Positions 36,377-49,929 of a stretch of DNA of 64,000 bases are shown piece after piece. Source of the DNA: Typha latifolia (taxonomy: Eukaryota; Streptophyta; Magnoliopsida; Poales; Typhaceae). Both the position numbers and the translations under genes were made by a program. A model generated the notes under the pieces. That model saw only the letters and a program-made list of their open reading frames with translations, was not told where the DNA came from and made no database searches. Location of the stretch: assembly GCA_019914945.1 (NCBI GenBank), contig CM034102.1:11831501-11895500 (forward strand), given 5' to 3'. Positions within the stretch are counted from its first letter, which is position 1. Each line of letters begins with the position of its first letter.

Positions 36377-38500
36377 GTCCTAGATCAGTTATGAGGGTTG
36401 AGAAGGTTCAAAGTCGTCGTCGGCGTCGCACAATGTTATTGTCTGAGAGGTCAGTCCAGTATTGTGTAGTTGCTGCTGTCATTCTGAGTTTCTCCTCCCT
36501 TTCGAGATCTGGGTCGAGTCTCAGTACTAGTGGTAAAAGTGTTAACCCCATTAGCAACTGGGTTTCTTGGTTTTTCCAGTCTTTACAGATCTCTCCTTTC
36601 AAGAATATCCACGTATGGGCTTGTCGTATTCTGGTACTGTTGCAGGTTAATTAACTTGGTCACTATTATTTGGGAAGACTGTTCTTGTTCAGACTTTTGT
36701 CTGTTCTGGTGTACTGCTTCTTAGTTTGTCCATTATCTGCTACATGTTGTCTAAGTTTAAGATGTGGGCCTTCTGGCATTCAGTATATGACATTTGGAGT
36801 GTGCCTTTTCTTTTAGTTGGTTAGAGTAGCTTCTTCATTCCTTTACATGCAAGTCAGATAAGTGGTGGTCTATGTGCTTTCAAGCTTGTATCTATGCTTG
36901 TTTATTAAGATTTAGCTGAAAATTCTTTTTGTTGATCTGTCATGTTGACATGTCGTACACCGTTATGAGATTTGAAGGGTAAAGTTCTAGTTTTTGCTGG
37001 TGGAGCACTGGAACTCTAATGTTGAATCTGAGCACAACCTTTTATGATCTGTTTGTTTTCTTAGGAGCTGGTCCTTTCTATGTTCTCTCCTTCACAAACC
37101 TTGTGTTTCCAAGTATGATCGGCTTTTAAGAAGATCTTGGTATTTTTTTTTTTTTCCAATTTGGGTACGATTAGCTAGTGTAGTCGATGTCCTGTAAGGG
37201 AACCTTCCATTTCATAATCTAAATTTTCCTTTCCCTGGAAGTTCTAGTGATCATTTGAAGTTTCCTTGTTGCATCATCCATGTGGTACTAGAATTCTGTT
37301 AGAAGTGATTGTGTTATACGTCTGCCTGCTCTGCTTGGTGATAAGAATGAAATTTGACATAAGATTGTGTTTGTCCTGGTCTCCTCTCCTTAATTTTCAA
37401 TACATTTCTAGTTTTTTGATTGCTACACTCGCTTGCCTCTTTGCCTCTGTTGGTTTCTCTTACTAGAACAATTTTTTATCTGATTATAGTCATGTAGCTT
37501 CATACCAATGGTTTCTCTTACTACAACAATTTTTTGCTCCATCTATTATATCTTATATATGCATCTGGCCGTCATGTATATCTAAACTAAATATGTTATC
37601 TGTATCTTTAGTTTCCTTAATTTTCACTTTAATATGTGCTATGCATACAACGATTAGAAGCATTCCCTTGTGTAAAATTTGATATATATATGCTGGAAGT
37701 TATTGTATAACTGTTTTATTTGTTTAGGTTACTCAGTATGTCGTCTGGCTTTGTTCTTGGTTAGACTTTTTGATTGCAGATATTTGTAAGTTTCTTTAGA
37801 ATTTAGATTCTTGTTTGGGGATCAGAAGCAAAACTGCTGCACCTATTTCTGTTTTCTAGCTTTGTCCGTGTCTATTTGGATCATTTAAGGTGGAGAAATA
37901 TTCTACCTTATCTTTCTATACAAGATTATCATTGCTGAAGGTATAGAGAAAAGGCTGTTTGTCCTCTGAAGCTATAGTTGTGTTTGAAAAATAAATGACA
38001 ATGGCAACCAGGTCAACAGATGTGAGTTTTACCTATCCAATATTGCTTTGCCACTGGCATGTGCTAATGCACGGCACGACCGACACGACTAAGAAGAACG
38101 AGAAGAAAAGGGAAGGAGAGGGGAGAAGAAAGAGAGAAGGGTGAAGAGAGAGAAGAAACAAACCTGTTGGAAGTTCTCACCGTCCTTGTAGCCGCTGCTA
38201 GGGTCTATTTGACTGCAGAGGAAAGGGGGGAAGAAGTAAAAGAAAGGGAGGAAGAAGTAAAAGTAGGGGGGGAGAAGACGATGGGTTAATAACTTTCATA
38301 ACAGATCCCAACTTTTAGATGATAATGAATCCTAACTTAAGCGATATATTAATGGATCCTGACTTAGATATTAATGAATCCTAACTTTAAGTGATTGTGG
38401 ATCCTACTTAAGTGATATATTAATGGATAGTAGTTTATAATAATAGATTATATCCACTATCCTTTAACTTTCCCATCTTCTTCCTCTACATGATTTGAAG
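36377..38500. other. 3' flank of the zinc-finger gene and intergenic DNA
   Basis: The first several hundred bases (36377 to about 36740) are probably the 3' UTR, since exon 9 must continue past the stop. The remainder is T-rich with no supported gene. A G/A-rich patch (38090-38280) is low complexity. Confidence 0.5.
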
Positions 38501-38516
38501 GAAAAAATAAGTAGCA

Positions 38517-38618
38517 ATGATGACTGGGCCTCTCCTCCATGCGGCGACGAAACTTCTCCGGCTCCTCCACGGGACTAAGAAAAGCTTACACGAAGCCTTT
38601 CTCACTTGTACAGAGGTT
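38517..38618 (+). pseudogene. GC-rich coding-like exon fragment, unidentified
   Basis: The frame MMTGPLLHAATKLLRLLHGT then KKSLHEAFLTC is GC-rich and reads like an N-terminal exon. It ends near a possible donor (CAGAG|GTTTTG) and no partner exon is visible downstream. It may be a captured gene piece or the first exon of an unrecognised small gene. Confidence 0.25.
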
Positions 38619-38619
38619 T

Positions 38620-41600
38620 TGTTTTTGTTTTTTGTTTTTTTTATTTTTTTTCGCTCTTTAGGGGTATGCCATTGTGTGTCATGTACCAGCGCTATGTTGG
38701 CACAACTATCCGTGCTTCACACTTGTCAAAATTTGACAAGCTAATTTTTTGACTCTTTCTTTGTAATACAAGGTGAAGGTAGGAGAAACAAGAATGACCA
38801 TACATCATCATAGCCTAATGATTAGGCAGTTCTACGTGAAATATGAGAGAGAATAAAAGAGGAAAAATGAGAATTGTTTGATTTTGATTGGACCATCAAA
38901 AGTTGAGGAAAAAAAGTGAAGATAAGGGGTTGTAGCACTATAGCTGTAATTTGCCTATAATAACTACAATGCCACCTATGATGTATTAGGATAGTTGGTG
39001 GGCTAATTCGATGGCTAAAATTGATCCAAATAAAAAGAAAAAAGAAAAAAGAGGGGAAACCATCCGGAGGGGTAGGGAGACACAATTCTTCCCTTCACAC
39101 ACTCTCTCTCACTCTCTATTTACCAATTGCCATTATCACCGCTGTTGTTGCACCGACTCGATGGTGTGCCCTTCTTCATGCTGTCATGTTAGGGAAAAGT
39201 TGGGAGACTCATATTTGTCAAAGTATGAATAAAAAGAGAGCGCTATTAGCAAAAAGAAAGTGAAGAGGAGAAAAGAAAGGTGGTACATTGTAATGTTGGT
39301 CGGCGGGTGCTGGTTGTCAGCAAATATTTCCTCAAATTCACAACGGTACCCTTAAGGCCTTTAAAATTCATCCAAGCATTTGATTGAAACTTGATTCATG
39401 CTCAATAACTCGTGCAGACACCTGATGTACATTTTCTAACATTGTTCAGACTTTCGATCAATAGTTCTATGTTTGAAGTGTGCAAATTGTCTTGGACCTA
39501 ATAAAATTACTAGGAAAAATCATAGTTGCTCTAAAATTCATTAAGATTTTCCAGATCATGGGCTTTCTCAATTGCCTTGATTTTCATGTAGTGACACTTA
39601 TATTGTTCATTTGATTGCCTTGAAAAGTGTGAAATGCTCGACTATACAATTGACACTACTGTACATCATCATTATCTTTTGGAGGTCGGGTCAATTGGTT
39701 GATGTGCTTCGATAAATGTGTATATAGTTCAGTGATAAATTATCTATTCTTTTTGGATTTGCTTCAAATTCATGAGATTGGTTGTGCTCTTGTTTCACCT
39801 TATTACATATCATGACTTCATTAGCCTCCCCATCTAGACAATTGATCCATATTTCCTCCTAAAACTTGTTGGTACCAAAAAAAAGAAATGTAATTTACAC
39901 CTTGTTGACATGTGAGACAGTTACAAACCCTTCTCTAATAGATTAGAGTGGAAGAAAGGCACCCGAAGAACAACCTAAGATTTCAATTAGCTTTCTCTAG
40001 ATCTACAGTGGTTCAGCATTAGATGAGTAAATAAACAAGTTTTTTTGCTGCAACAAAAAACGTAAAAAATCATATATATGCAACTATCTTTGATGCTTTA
40101 GGTTCATCTGAACTGATCAAGCAAGTAATCTGTGATTCTGTTCTCTCTTTTGCTTTCTTGTTTTTGTTGTTTGTTGCTGCTTTTTCTTTGTTTGGTATGG
40201 AAATTGGACCTTTCATCATAAGAAACCACCACTGGTTGTAGTGACTAAGGATTATATATGGAATTTTCTTTCTTATTGAGACTTGCAATGCTCAATTAAT
40301 CCACCCAGTGCAGTTGTACACTATCAATAGGGTATCCATTTTTTCTATTTGTTGAAGAGGAAAGGACATTAACTTTTCCTATATCCTCTTGCCAACTTAA
40401 CTTTATTATCTTTAAATCATGATAGTTCTTGCTGTTTTTGATTCAGGCAAGCAGTCCAATCTTACTTGTGTATGTGAAAACATAAAGCCTAAGTATTTCA
40501 TGAAAATGTCTGTAGGTAATTTACTATCCAATGAAAATCATGGTTCACAAAATCTGTTGATCCAAAGCATCATCAGCCATAACCAATCCCGACCTTGACT
40601 CAAAACTAGTCTTTCAATCTGGGATTGGCCGAAACTTGGTTGGATTAATTGAATTTTTAAGATTCGGGTCGAATTTAAAATAGATCTTACCCATGAGACA
40701 TTAGTAATTTATGTCCCCAGTTGTCATCTCTCATACACACTCTTCACCCTTCCCTCACAGTTCATTGAGTGCAGCCGATGGCCGATACTTTGAGTCCCTA
40801 TGACTATTCCATAATTTGGTTAACTTGGGTGGGGTGTTTTTTTTTTCTCTCTTTTGATTTTTCTCATTTTTTTTCTCTCTTTTTCGTTCACTCTTTAAGT
40901 TTTCTTTTCTTACTAGTGCAAAAAAATAGTGAAGAGAAGACAAATATCTTTTCATCTCACTTTTGTAGCAGTAATTTACGAGCATAAAAAATTATCAAAT
41001 TGAGCTCGAAATTTATCATGATTTTGATTGAGTTTTTTTTTTCTTTAGTTTTTAGATTTCATATATGACTAATTTTTATTCTCTTATATATATTTTTTTC
41101 TAAAATTTTAGAAATTTACCTATGTATTTTTCAATAATATTTAAAAATTTTATGTAATTAAAAATGTTCAATCCAATACCGGTGGCTGTTACGATCGTTA
41201 TGTATCTTTTTTTCTAGCGGTCAATCCCAAGTTTTTGAACCTCGATCAAAATCATCATATTTGAGCATCTGCAAATAAATGTTGTTGTTGTGCTTTCTAT
41301 TTTGTCGTGTGAATCTAGTCTCAACTTGAACTAAAGCATTCTTAGTGATGCAGTTTTAAATAATATATCTACATTTTTTTAATTTTATATTCTGAGACAG
41401 TTACTCCATCCTCACTTCCAAATATTCTTTAATGTTGAATGTACTCTGTTTTCTTATTTATAATTATTGCATTCAATGTTTTGCTTTCTATTTTTGCTTC
41501 CTATACATGATAGTTTTTGACATGGTAAATTGCTCTTATGCTCTAGTGTTCATTATGTCAGAATTAATCTTCAAGATTATTCATTAAAATGTTTTTCGAC

Positions 41601-42830
41601 ACATTGACGTTATTTATGTGGAGAGTAATGATTAAGGAGTAATATTTGTTTGACACTTTACCCATAGGTTATGTGCATTTGTTTTTCTTTCTGAGCTTCT
41701 CATTTCTGGTGGTAGAATATGCTATTTTTTTGTGTACATCAATATATATGTTTACTACAATATCTTCTATTGTTTTATTCAGGAATGATTTCAATCGTGG
41801 TTTTAAAAATCGGATGAAATTGATTTGTTTTGGCTGATATTGATTGGTTTTTTTTATCAGTACCAATATGAACAGCATGATGAATCCCTTAAATCAATAA
41901 ATCTTCCACTGATACACTAGTGTTTCTACTGAAACCAAATGATTGCAGCTTTTTTTGAGACCTTTTGGCTGAAATGCCCCTAAACAGTCTGATGCCTAGT
42001 CTTTAGAATGAGAGGGAGGGAGAGGAGGTAGAGGATTTCTCAGTTCATGCGATCATGCATTCTTCTTTCCATTTTATGCTCAGTCCGCGGAGGGTTTCTC
42101 AACTCCTTTTCCTTTCTGACTGAGCATGATTCACTGAAAAAAGACAAACTTTAGCAGTTGGGGTGACTTCTTTACAAGAAACAGAGTGATCTTGTTTTCC
42201 CTTTAAAAGTCCAACATATGAATGGAACAAGTCAGTAGTGGGTCTGTTTATGAGCATAATTTGGTAATGTTGATTCTAATGGTGTTGATTCAAGATAAAT
42301 TCATTATCATTCATGGACAAGGAATACTAACAAAGGATAATTATAGTACCTTGTATCTGTAATTTGTCTTGAACTTGAAGATTCAAGATTAATTCGTTAT
42401 CATTCATGCTGGACAGGAAATACTTAGAAAGGAGAATTATGGTACTTTGGATCTATAATTTATCTTTGAAACTGGAGGATGAAAAGAATGATGCTCATTG
42501 AATTAGAGTAGGGTGTTTTAAATGGAGAAGTGCTTCTGGTGTATTATGTGATCTTCATATACTTCTGAAATTAAAAAGCAATGTTTTATAGAACAGGTAT
42601 AGGGCCTCCTGTTCTTTATGGATCATAATGTTTGACAACTACAAAGCAACAAATTCAAGAAGTTGTTTCAATTTTTGAGGATATATAGTGTGGATGCTTG
42701 ACATTACCAGAGAAGGCAACTGAGGAATGATACTAGGGGTGACACTTGTTGACGATAAACCACCTAATAATAGGATAAGATAATTTGGACTTGTCCAATG
42801 GAGATCATGTATTGCACTAGAATGAATTGT
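38620..42830. other. intergenic, no gene seen
   Basis: AT-rich DNA with T-runs. Fragments of the GATTGGCCGA/CCGATA-type dispersed repeat occur near 40600 and 41820-41880. No coding region is supported. Confidence 0.5.
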
Positions 42831-42839
42831 GTGATTTAT

Positions 42840-43005
42840 TTAAATAAAAGGTCCCTTTATAGGGAGGGGAAGATTGGAATTAGTAAATACATGATAGCGC
42901 TTAATTTGACACAAACTGAGGCACTAAGTACCGATGAATGAAGTTAAAGGATCCATATAGCTGACCCAAAAGGTTGGGACTTAAACTCAGCTGTTGTTGT
43001 AGGCA
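42840..43005 (+). mobile_element. 3' end of an RTE-type non-LTR retrotransposon
   Basis: GGATCCATATAGCTGACCCA followed by AAAGGTTGGGACTTAAACTC and AGCTGTTGTTGT closely follows the hallmark 3' terminus of plant RTE elements (GATCC...GCCGACCCCAA..GTTGGGA..AAGGCT(TTG)n) as I know it. Only this tail is clear; the coding part upstream is not readable. Confidence 0.5.
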
Positions 43006-44555
43006 CTAGACATCACTTTAGGCAAAGCAATGCAACCATTCTTTTATCTTAGCAACTCTTTGGATGTGATAGCATTTTTGGTCTAATAAGTTATATCAGT
43101 TAGTATAACTGAATGATTGTGTCAAATAAGAGCATTAAGGGTCGTTCCATTGCTTTTTAGTTGTTTATGACCATGTTGCCAAACATATTGATGCAGAACA
43201 AATATGCAAGTGGCTAAAGTAAGAGAAATCAGCAAATAAACAATTTAAATAAATCTAGTCAAATAAAAGTTGTCTAAATAAACACATATGAAACTATGTT
43301 ATAAACTTCCTCTGACCAGGGTCCTTCATTCAAAATTGAGATCAAATTACTAATGAAGAACATGGCAGATTAAGGCTAACAAATTGATAATTTTAGAAAC
43401 TTTAGTGCACAAAATTGATAGGTTTAGAAAATTCCATCAAAGGCTATTGTAGAGAAAGGGTAATATGAGAACAGATATTTTGATGTGCGGGATAAGTCTA
43501 CAAGCAACATTCGATCTAAGGATAACAAATTTAGACGTTAGGCCCAGAAAAATATTACCAGTTATTATATCTGCTGATTCAGTCCGAAACAATGGGAAGA
43601 TGAAATTCGATTCATGATTGGAAGCTCATCCTGAAACTAGATCTGAAGATGAAATTTGAAATTAAATCTGAAGGATTAGATATGGAAGCTGACAATGTCC
43701 AAATCAAAATATATGAAAGGTCGGGCTTTTAATAGAGTCGTAGAAGTCCCGCGACGTCCTAGAAATGTCAAAGAACGTAGGAGAAAACTAAGAAGATATC
43801 AGATATGTGGAAACAGGCCCTAGGCTTCGTGCTTCAGGGTTTCAATTTCACACCGAAAGTAAAGTTCAGGAAACCCTTGGAGAATCTTCAAGCCGACTTT
43901 CATAAAAAAACTGTCTAAACACAATGTCTTTTAATTATTTAGAACGCCAACATAAATTTCTAAGTATACCGTGATCCAACCAGATCAAAACAAGTCAAAG
44001 CAGGCCCGATGATTGATAGGCTGGAAATTTGTCTGAAAGATACTAGAAAAATAGAAAAAGACATAAGTCTCAATGACACATGAATAACCAAAAGACAAAG
44101 TGAAACTGATCCAGTGGCGCGCCTCTGTCTACGTGCGTAGACTCATATCTCTAATACATGATCAGGTCTAATGTCCTCGTGACAATCTATAGATTTCACA
44201 TGCAGTTTCCAATTTCTAACATGATAAAACTTTAGCCTTCCAATGCGGTAACTCGCTAATGACTTAGGTTCTCCTTGAAGCGGGGCGTTCTTTCCCTCCA
44301 CCTTAGATTTTGCTTATCTTCACTTTAACATATTCTTTCATCTGCTGTAATTTCTTTTCTCTTTTTGTAACCCATGAGCTTTATAGTTTGTGTGTCAGCA
44401 CTTGTTACTTGTTGTTTTCCTCCTATTTAATATTCTTTAAGCATTCATATAACAATTGCAATTTCACTGTCAAGGATTGACTTGGCTCACAGAGCATTTT
44501 GGTGAAAAGTAATTAGTTCAGTTATGATTATAGTAAATTTAGGATTAGTTTGTAA
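43006..44555. other. intergenic, no gene seen
   Basis: AT-rich DNA with several GGATTAGAT/GAAATTTGAA-like short repeats (43560-43700). No gene or element borders can be supported. Confidence 0.5.
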
Positions 44556-45180
44556 GTCGATGGACAAAGGTGGCTTGGATGATTGATCTTAGGAGATCAG
44601 AATGTGGCTCTGCTGGGTAAATGGTGGTAGACGCTAAAATCATATGTGTTACCAACTTCGGGGGGGCAGCGGCAGAGAGGTGTTCAATTGGGCATTGTGG
44701 TGGCCTAATAAAATTGGAGATGAAGTAATGTGGGAAATATATTATTTGCTAAATATACTGAATGGTGAGCCTAACAGAATTGTAGATGAAAATAATGTGG
44801 GAAATATATTTTTTGCTAAATCTATTGAACTCTGAGCATTAGTTTTTTTTTTTGCCGGTCATTTTTGTTGAATGAGGTCTTTTCCACAAAATTCTTGTAC
44901 AATGTCTTGAATTTTGTAGGGAGAGTCTCCTTGGGGTAAGGCTGATTTGGACAATATATGGTCCTTGCTTCATTGGTTGGCAATTGACCGAGGATGTCCT
45001 CTCAAGGGTTTGCATGTCTCTAGTCTTTGTATCCTATGCAAGGATACTACAATGATTTTGTGGATCATTTTTCTTGAAATGCAATTATGTGTGAGTTTCT
45101 TGTAGCCTTCAATAAATTATTGGGGATTAAGGATTGTAGATTACCCTACTTTTACTTTTGTTCACTTCTGGAGGACTGGT
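44556..45180 (+). mobile_element. decayed L1-type LINE, 3' part with zf-RVT
   Basis: VALLGKWW*TLKS at 44605-44640 is the conserved ALLGKWWWR stretch after the LINE reverse transcriptase. Further on, ADLDNIWSLLHWLAIDRGCP, SSLCILCKDTTMILW and IFLEMQ (44944-45085) match the Cys-His zf-RVT end of plant L1 ORF2. A duplicated piece, AATGTGGGAAATATATTATTT / AATGTGGGAAATATATTTTTT, is at 44730 and 44797. Confidence 0.65.
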
Positions 45181-46288
45181 GGAAGGTGAATATCAACGAT
45201 GGTTATGCCATTATCGGCACAGCATATGCGGAGTGGCACGCCTCAGCACGCCCCACCATGTTAGTGGCACACACCGACGTGCAAATGGCACGCTCCTACG
45301 TGCCGCCGGCACGCATTTATAATATTTTTAATAAACATTTTAGGATATTTATAAATATTTTTGGGTCTTCGATATGTCAATTTTTGATTTTTGGTTTAGA
45401 TATTTTTATATATTAAAAGTTTAAAACCTACATTATAATGCTTTATCTTTATATTACTTTTGTAAACGATCTATTTTAGAAAAAAAATCAGAGGTTATTT
45501 GTATTCCATGGAAACCCCTGCCCACATCACCGTTCAATATTTCTTGACCTACTATTAGCCAAACTACCTGAGCGCTAGGTCCAATGTGAGTAGGATCAGA
45601 GGTAGATTTTTGCCTACTAGGCAAGAGGATAGCAAGTTACAAATTTTGTCTCGGTAAGACATATTTCTATTACTATGAAATTAATAAATGAAAATAAACT
45701 AGTTAATGGTATGGTTACCATTATCCTTAAAGATAAATCAATGGTTAAATATAAATACTATTCAAAATATACTATGATTGAATACATTCATTAAAACTAA
45801 TATTAATAATTGAATACTCCATAATATAATTGAAGCCCTAATATTAGTTGATAATAGTTTAGTAATTAAAATTAATATCTAATTGAATGTAAAATAACAA
45901 GGACAAAAAATTTCATTTGTTGGCACAAGAATAACACGCATTAAATAGTGTCGATATTTTTTAAAACTCATTTATTAATAGTATTGCTCGTTGTAACGTC
46001 TCACATAGTTTTCATATAAATAAAAATTTTATAATTCGCCTATGATATAATATGGATATTAAATATGCACGAAAATGAACGACATCGGATAGGCATAGAC
46101 ACTATAAACATATGCAGATTGGATATAGAGTATAATAATGATGTTCTAGCTCTGGTGGGTGTGATTGAGATAATGGTAATTATAATGAACTCATATCATC
46201 CTGTAAGTGTACCTCTCCTAATATTCTGCTACCTACAAACTCAAATTCTATATAAAAGTAATACCTCTCTGAGAAGGTTGTGTAACAT

Positions 46289-46646
46289 GAACGTATGTTT
46301 CATCTCCATCATCACTGCTATTAGACTGAGTCTCGTTATTATCACCATCACCATTATCATCTCTAGTCTCATTATTATTAATTTTATCTAAGCCTTGTAA
46401 ATGATCATTTGATTTGATAATGATTATTGAAAATATAAAAAATTTAATAAAATGACCCCATATGAACGTATGTTTCATCTCCATCATCACTGCTATTAGA
46501 CTGAGTCTCGTTATTATCACTATCACCATTATCATCTCTAGTCTCATTATTATTAATTTTATCTAAGCCTTGTAAATGATCAATTGATCAATTGATTTGA
46601 TAATGATTATTGAAAATATAAAAAATTTAATAAAATGACCCCATAT
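46289..46646. repeat. tandem duplication, 175 bp
   Basis: GAACGTATGTTTCATCTCCA starts copies at 46289 and 46464; both run through ATTATCACCATCACCATTAT-type sequence to AAAATGACCCCATATG. Copy 2 has an 8-bp internal slip (GATCAATT repeated). The near identity indicates a recent event. Confidence 0.9.
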
Positions 46647-46649
46647 GGC

Positions 46650-49600
46650 ACAATAACCAGCATATGGCCGTGCTGGACGGTGAATATGGTGGAATGTGTG
46701 GGAGAAAAGGAGGAATAGAAAATTTTCCATTAGGGACTATAAAGTTTGGCTATGTTGGACTGAAGAGCTTGTGAGAAATCTGAGAACTTTGTTCCTTCAA
46801 AAGTTAGTGTGTTGAAGACTTTTCCTAGCTTTTGTAGCTCTGTTCTTTTAAGTTTTCTTCACTTTGCATGTTATTGTGTTCCATTTTCTTAATGAAATCA
46901 TAAAAGACACCTGTCAGTTCAGACCCTTTATGGGGCTTCCTGGATGTTGCTTTGTCTTTACCATCAGTGCAAAACTAATGCTTCTTTCTCTCAAGTATTT
47001 AGTAAGTACTGTGATTCTTTAGGTCGAATTATGCAAATATTTTTGGGATCAATAGGAGAGAGAATGACAGGTATTTAGCTAGAATGTTCTAGTTTGTTCA
47101 TTGAACTTTTTCATTGTTAGTATTTATTAGGTTTATATTGGCTTCATTTTAGTAGCAGATCACAATTCTGCAAGATTAATTCAATAGAAATAGGTATTTG
47201 CAGAAAAGAGAATGTAATCGTAAAACAAGTATGTTTATATACTAGTGGAGTGGTGTAGAACTATGGTATGTTTGATCATATGTAGCAGGTGATTCTACTC
47301 TCTTTCATCGCATTCATCATGTTCCTTTTCACCTCTACTCCACAAATCTATACATTTGCTCTCTGAGCAGGACCCTTGTTCTCAATTAGAGCAATTCCAT
47401 TTTTCTTGGAGAAAATTTTTCTCGATGAGAAGTTGGACAAAGTATAATGAGTGGTGCTGGCTGAGATCACAAATTATAGGTAGGAAAGATGAAGATCACT
47501 GCCAGATGATGGAGCTGGCTGTGTGGTCGAATTTGAGTAAGTGCAGGAAAAATTTTGAACCGAATGCTAAGGCTGCAAGGCCAATGTTGATGTCCGGCCA
47601 ACAAATTTAACCGAGTCACTTGGCACACACTGCAGATGTATGATTGATTTCTTCTCTTGTTTAAAAAGATTATTATGAAGGTTTCTCACTCTTTGCTAAT
47701 ATTTCTTTTGGTTAAACTGTGGATCAATGTTAAGCATGACATAACATGGTTGATGGGCCTATATATGACAATCAAAAGTTCATAGCATGTAAAATTTATT
47801 TTTACAACCACATCAACTGTACCGGTGGTACCCAATTGCATAAGTTTTTGACCAATCTACTTATCACTGGTAAAAATCTTTTGCCATTTTGCTATAGTTT
47901 TCAAAATATTATTAGCAAGTACTGTAGTTGCTGTCAGCGAGGTTAATCTGTCTCGAAAAGTGATTAATTAATTGGCTCTGATGGATTGGGACTTCGTCAG
48001 CCACCTATCTGATTTACATAAATAAATTTACATGGTTGCTTGCTTAGCTAAAGCTCTAGTAGTTTGGTTAATAATTTGAAGACTACGATAGACTAGTAAT
48101 ATAATTTTGGAGGAATAACGGTTCGGTAAGAAATTATGCAATTGCCCCCTTCTGTTCCAGAATCATAATGCAATAGCCCTTCTCTGTTGATGGTTTTTCT
48201 TATCTGGGAGAGACGCAGTCTTTGTTGTTCAGCAAGCTTCATACGATTGAGCAAGAAAGAAAAGGGAAAATTGATATCTCCTGTTCCATTGAAGATAGAA
48301 TTTCTTTTGAGGAGCTATAAAGAAACATATGATATACTAGTGCCTCGAGCTCTAAAGCGATTGCAATTCCTTCTTACAGTAATCGTTTGAAATTGTTAAA
48401 ACCAGTGTTTTCACATTAAGTTTTTAAAAATATTATAATTGCTATTACATTTTAAAAAATATTATAATCGTTGATATATTCTTGAAATATTATAATTGTC
48501 TAATATAAATTGATTCTTGAGTGTGATTGGGATAACGGTGGTGAGCGGTTTGGTGATAGATTTGGTGCTGATGAGTAGATCTTGACAATGTAAAGGGTAA
48601 GGAAGATGTAGAGGGCCGGGGGTGGATCTATGGTTTAGAGGGGAAGAGGAGGGCGGAGATGGTTGTCCCTATGGATTAGGGTGATTCGGTAGTCGAAGGA
48701 GGGAGGTGAGCGACTATCTTAGCTTGAGAGAATGAGAGGGAAGAAGATTGAGAGAGATAAAGGGGTAGAAGAAGAGGCAATTGTAATTCAATACTCTAGA
48801 TTAGGTTGCTCTCTACATATATATGGAGGCTAATACTGACTTAGAATTTATTAATCTCTAAACCAAACAAACAATTGAAATAATAACCCCAGACTAAAAT
48901 TAGCGTCCGACGTTTGAACTGCTAGGCGGAAATTTGAATCCTTAACTAAGCTTGGTAGCATTTGAACACATTAAAGGTTGGTGCTCTTAGTTTGCGACAT
49001 CACGGAGTTTGGTGGAATTTGGACGGCTCACTAAGCACGAGCACAAGGTCAGGTGGTCCTACAAAAGTCAGCCACTTAAATCCAATGTTCTTCGTGAGGT
49101 GATTCGGACGAATCTGAACTACATTATTATCAATAAAATTTGATTTTAAAACTGTTATGGTTAAATTTTAATATAATATTTGTAATGATTATTTTTAAAG
49201 TTAACAAACACAAATGAATAAAATGTCTTTTTTCTTAAAGTTCAGAGTATATATTTATTAATAATTTTTGTTTTGCATAAGAAAAGATTTTTTTTCACTG
49301 TATTATACTATCATTTATAATGTTAAACCATTTTACATAATTTAGAGGAACAGGTTTTTTAAAATATATGTTCAATTTTAATTATGATTAATTAGATTTA
49401 AATAATAGAACGATATTTTCCAAAGAATATAATGATTTTAGTAGTAATTATGATATTTTGAGAGTATTTTTAGTGATAATTATGTAAACTATTTTTTATA
49501 TATTTATCACTGTGGAAGAAAATTGGCTACAATAGCTTCCAAGAAGTTGCAACCTAATTTTATAATTATTAAAAGGTGTTCATAAAATGATCATATTTCT

Positions 49601-49920
49601 ATTGGATAGATCCTTTCTGTCAAATATTAACAAAACTTTAGATTAATTATTTTTATGAAAAGTTATCTTGGGAAACGAAATTATTAATGTTTGACCTATT
49701 AAAACATAGTGAATTTAGGAAATATTTTGTGTTCATAGTAAAAATTGAAAGGATAACAAGAGACAGAAGATGGGAAAGTGATTAAGATAATAAATGGTTA
49801 AGATGATGGCTTCTTGAGGACAAAATGGTAATTGAGCTGTCTAAGCTGGTTCACTAAGCTTAGTTTATGTCCACTAAGCTGGTTTAAAAATTAATATTTG
49901 GGAGTTTATTTTTATATTAT
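46650..49920. other. intergenic, no gene supported
   Basis: It contains an exon-like GC-balanced stretch (47370-47610) bounded by AG and a late GT but with no recognisable protein, and a purine-rich patch (48590-48780). The rest is AT-rich. Confidence 0.45.
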
Positions 49921-49929
49921 TTTTTGAGA

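Noticed and set aside
36358..36654. 98-aa frame after the zinc-finger gene
   Set aside because: It lies in the probable 3' UTR and does not join in phase to any exon; the splice at 36373 gives an immediate stop.
47356..47610. Exon-like 84-aa frame bounded by an AG acceptor
   Set aside because: No recognisable protein and no phase-compatible partner exon; possibly noncoding RNA but not supportable.
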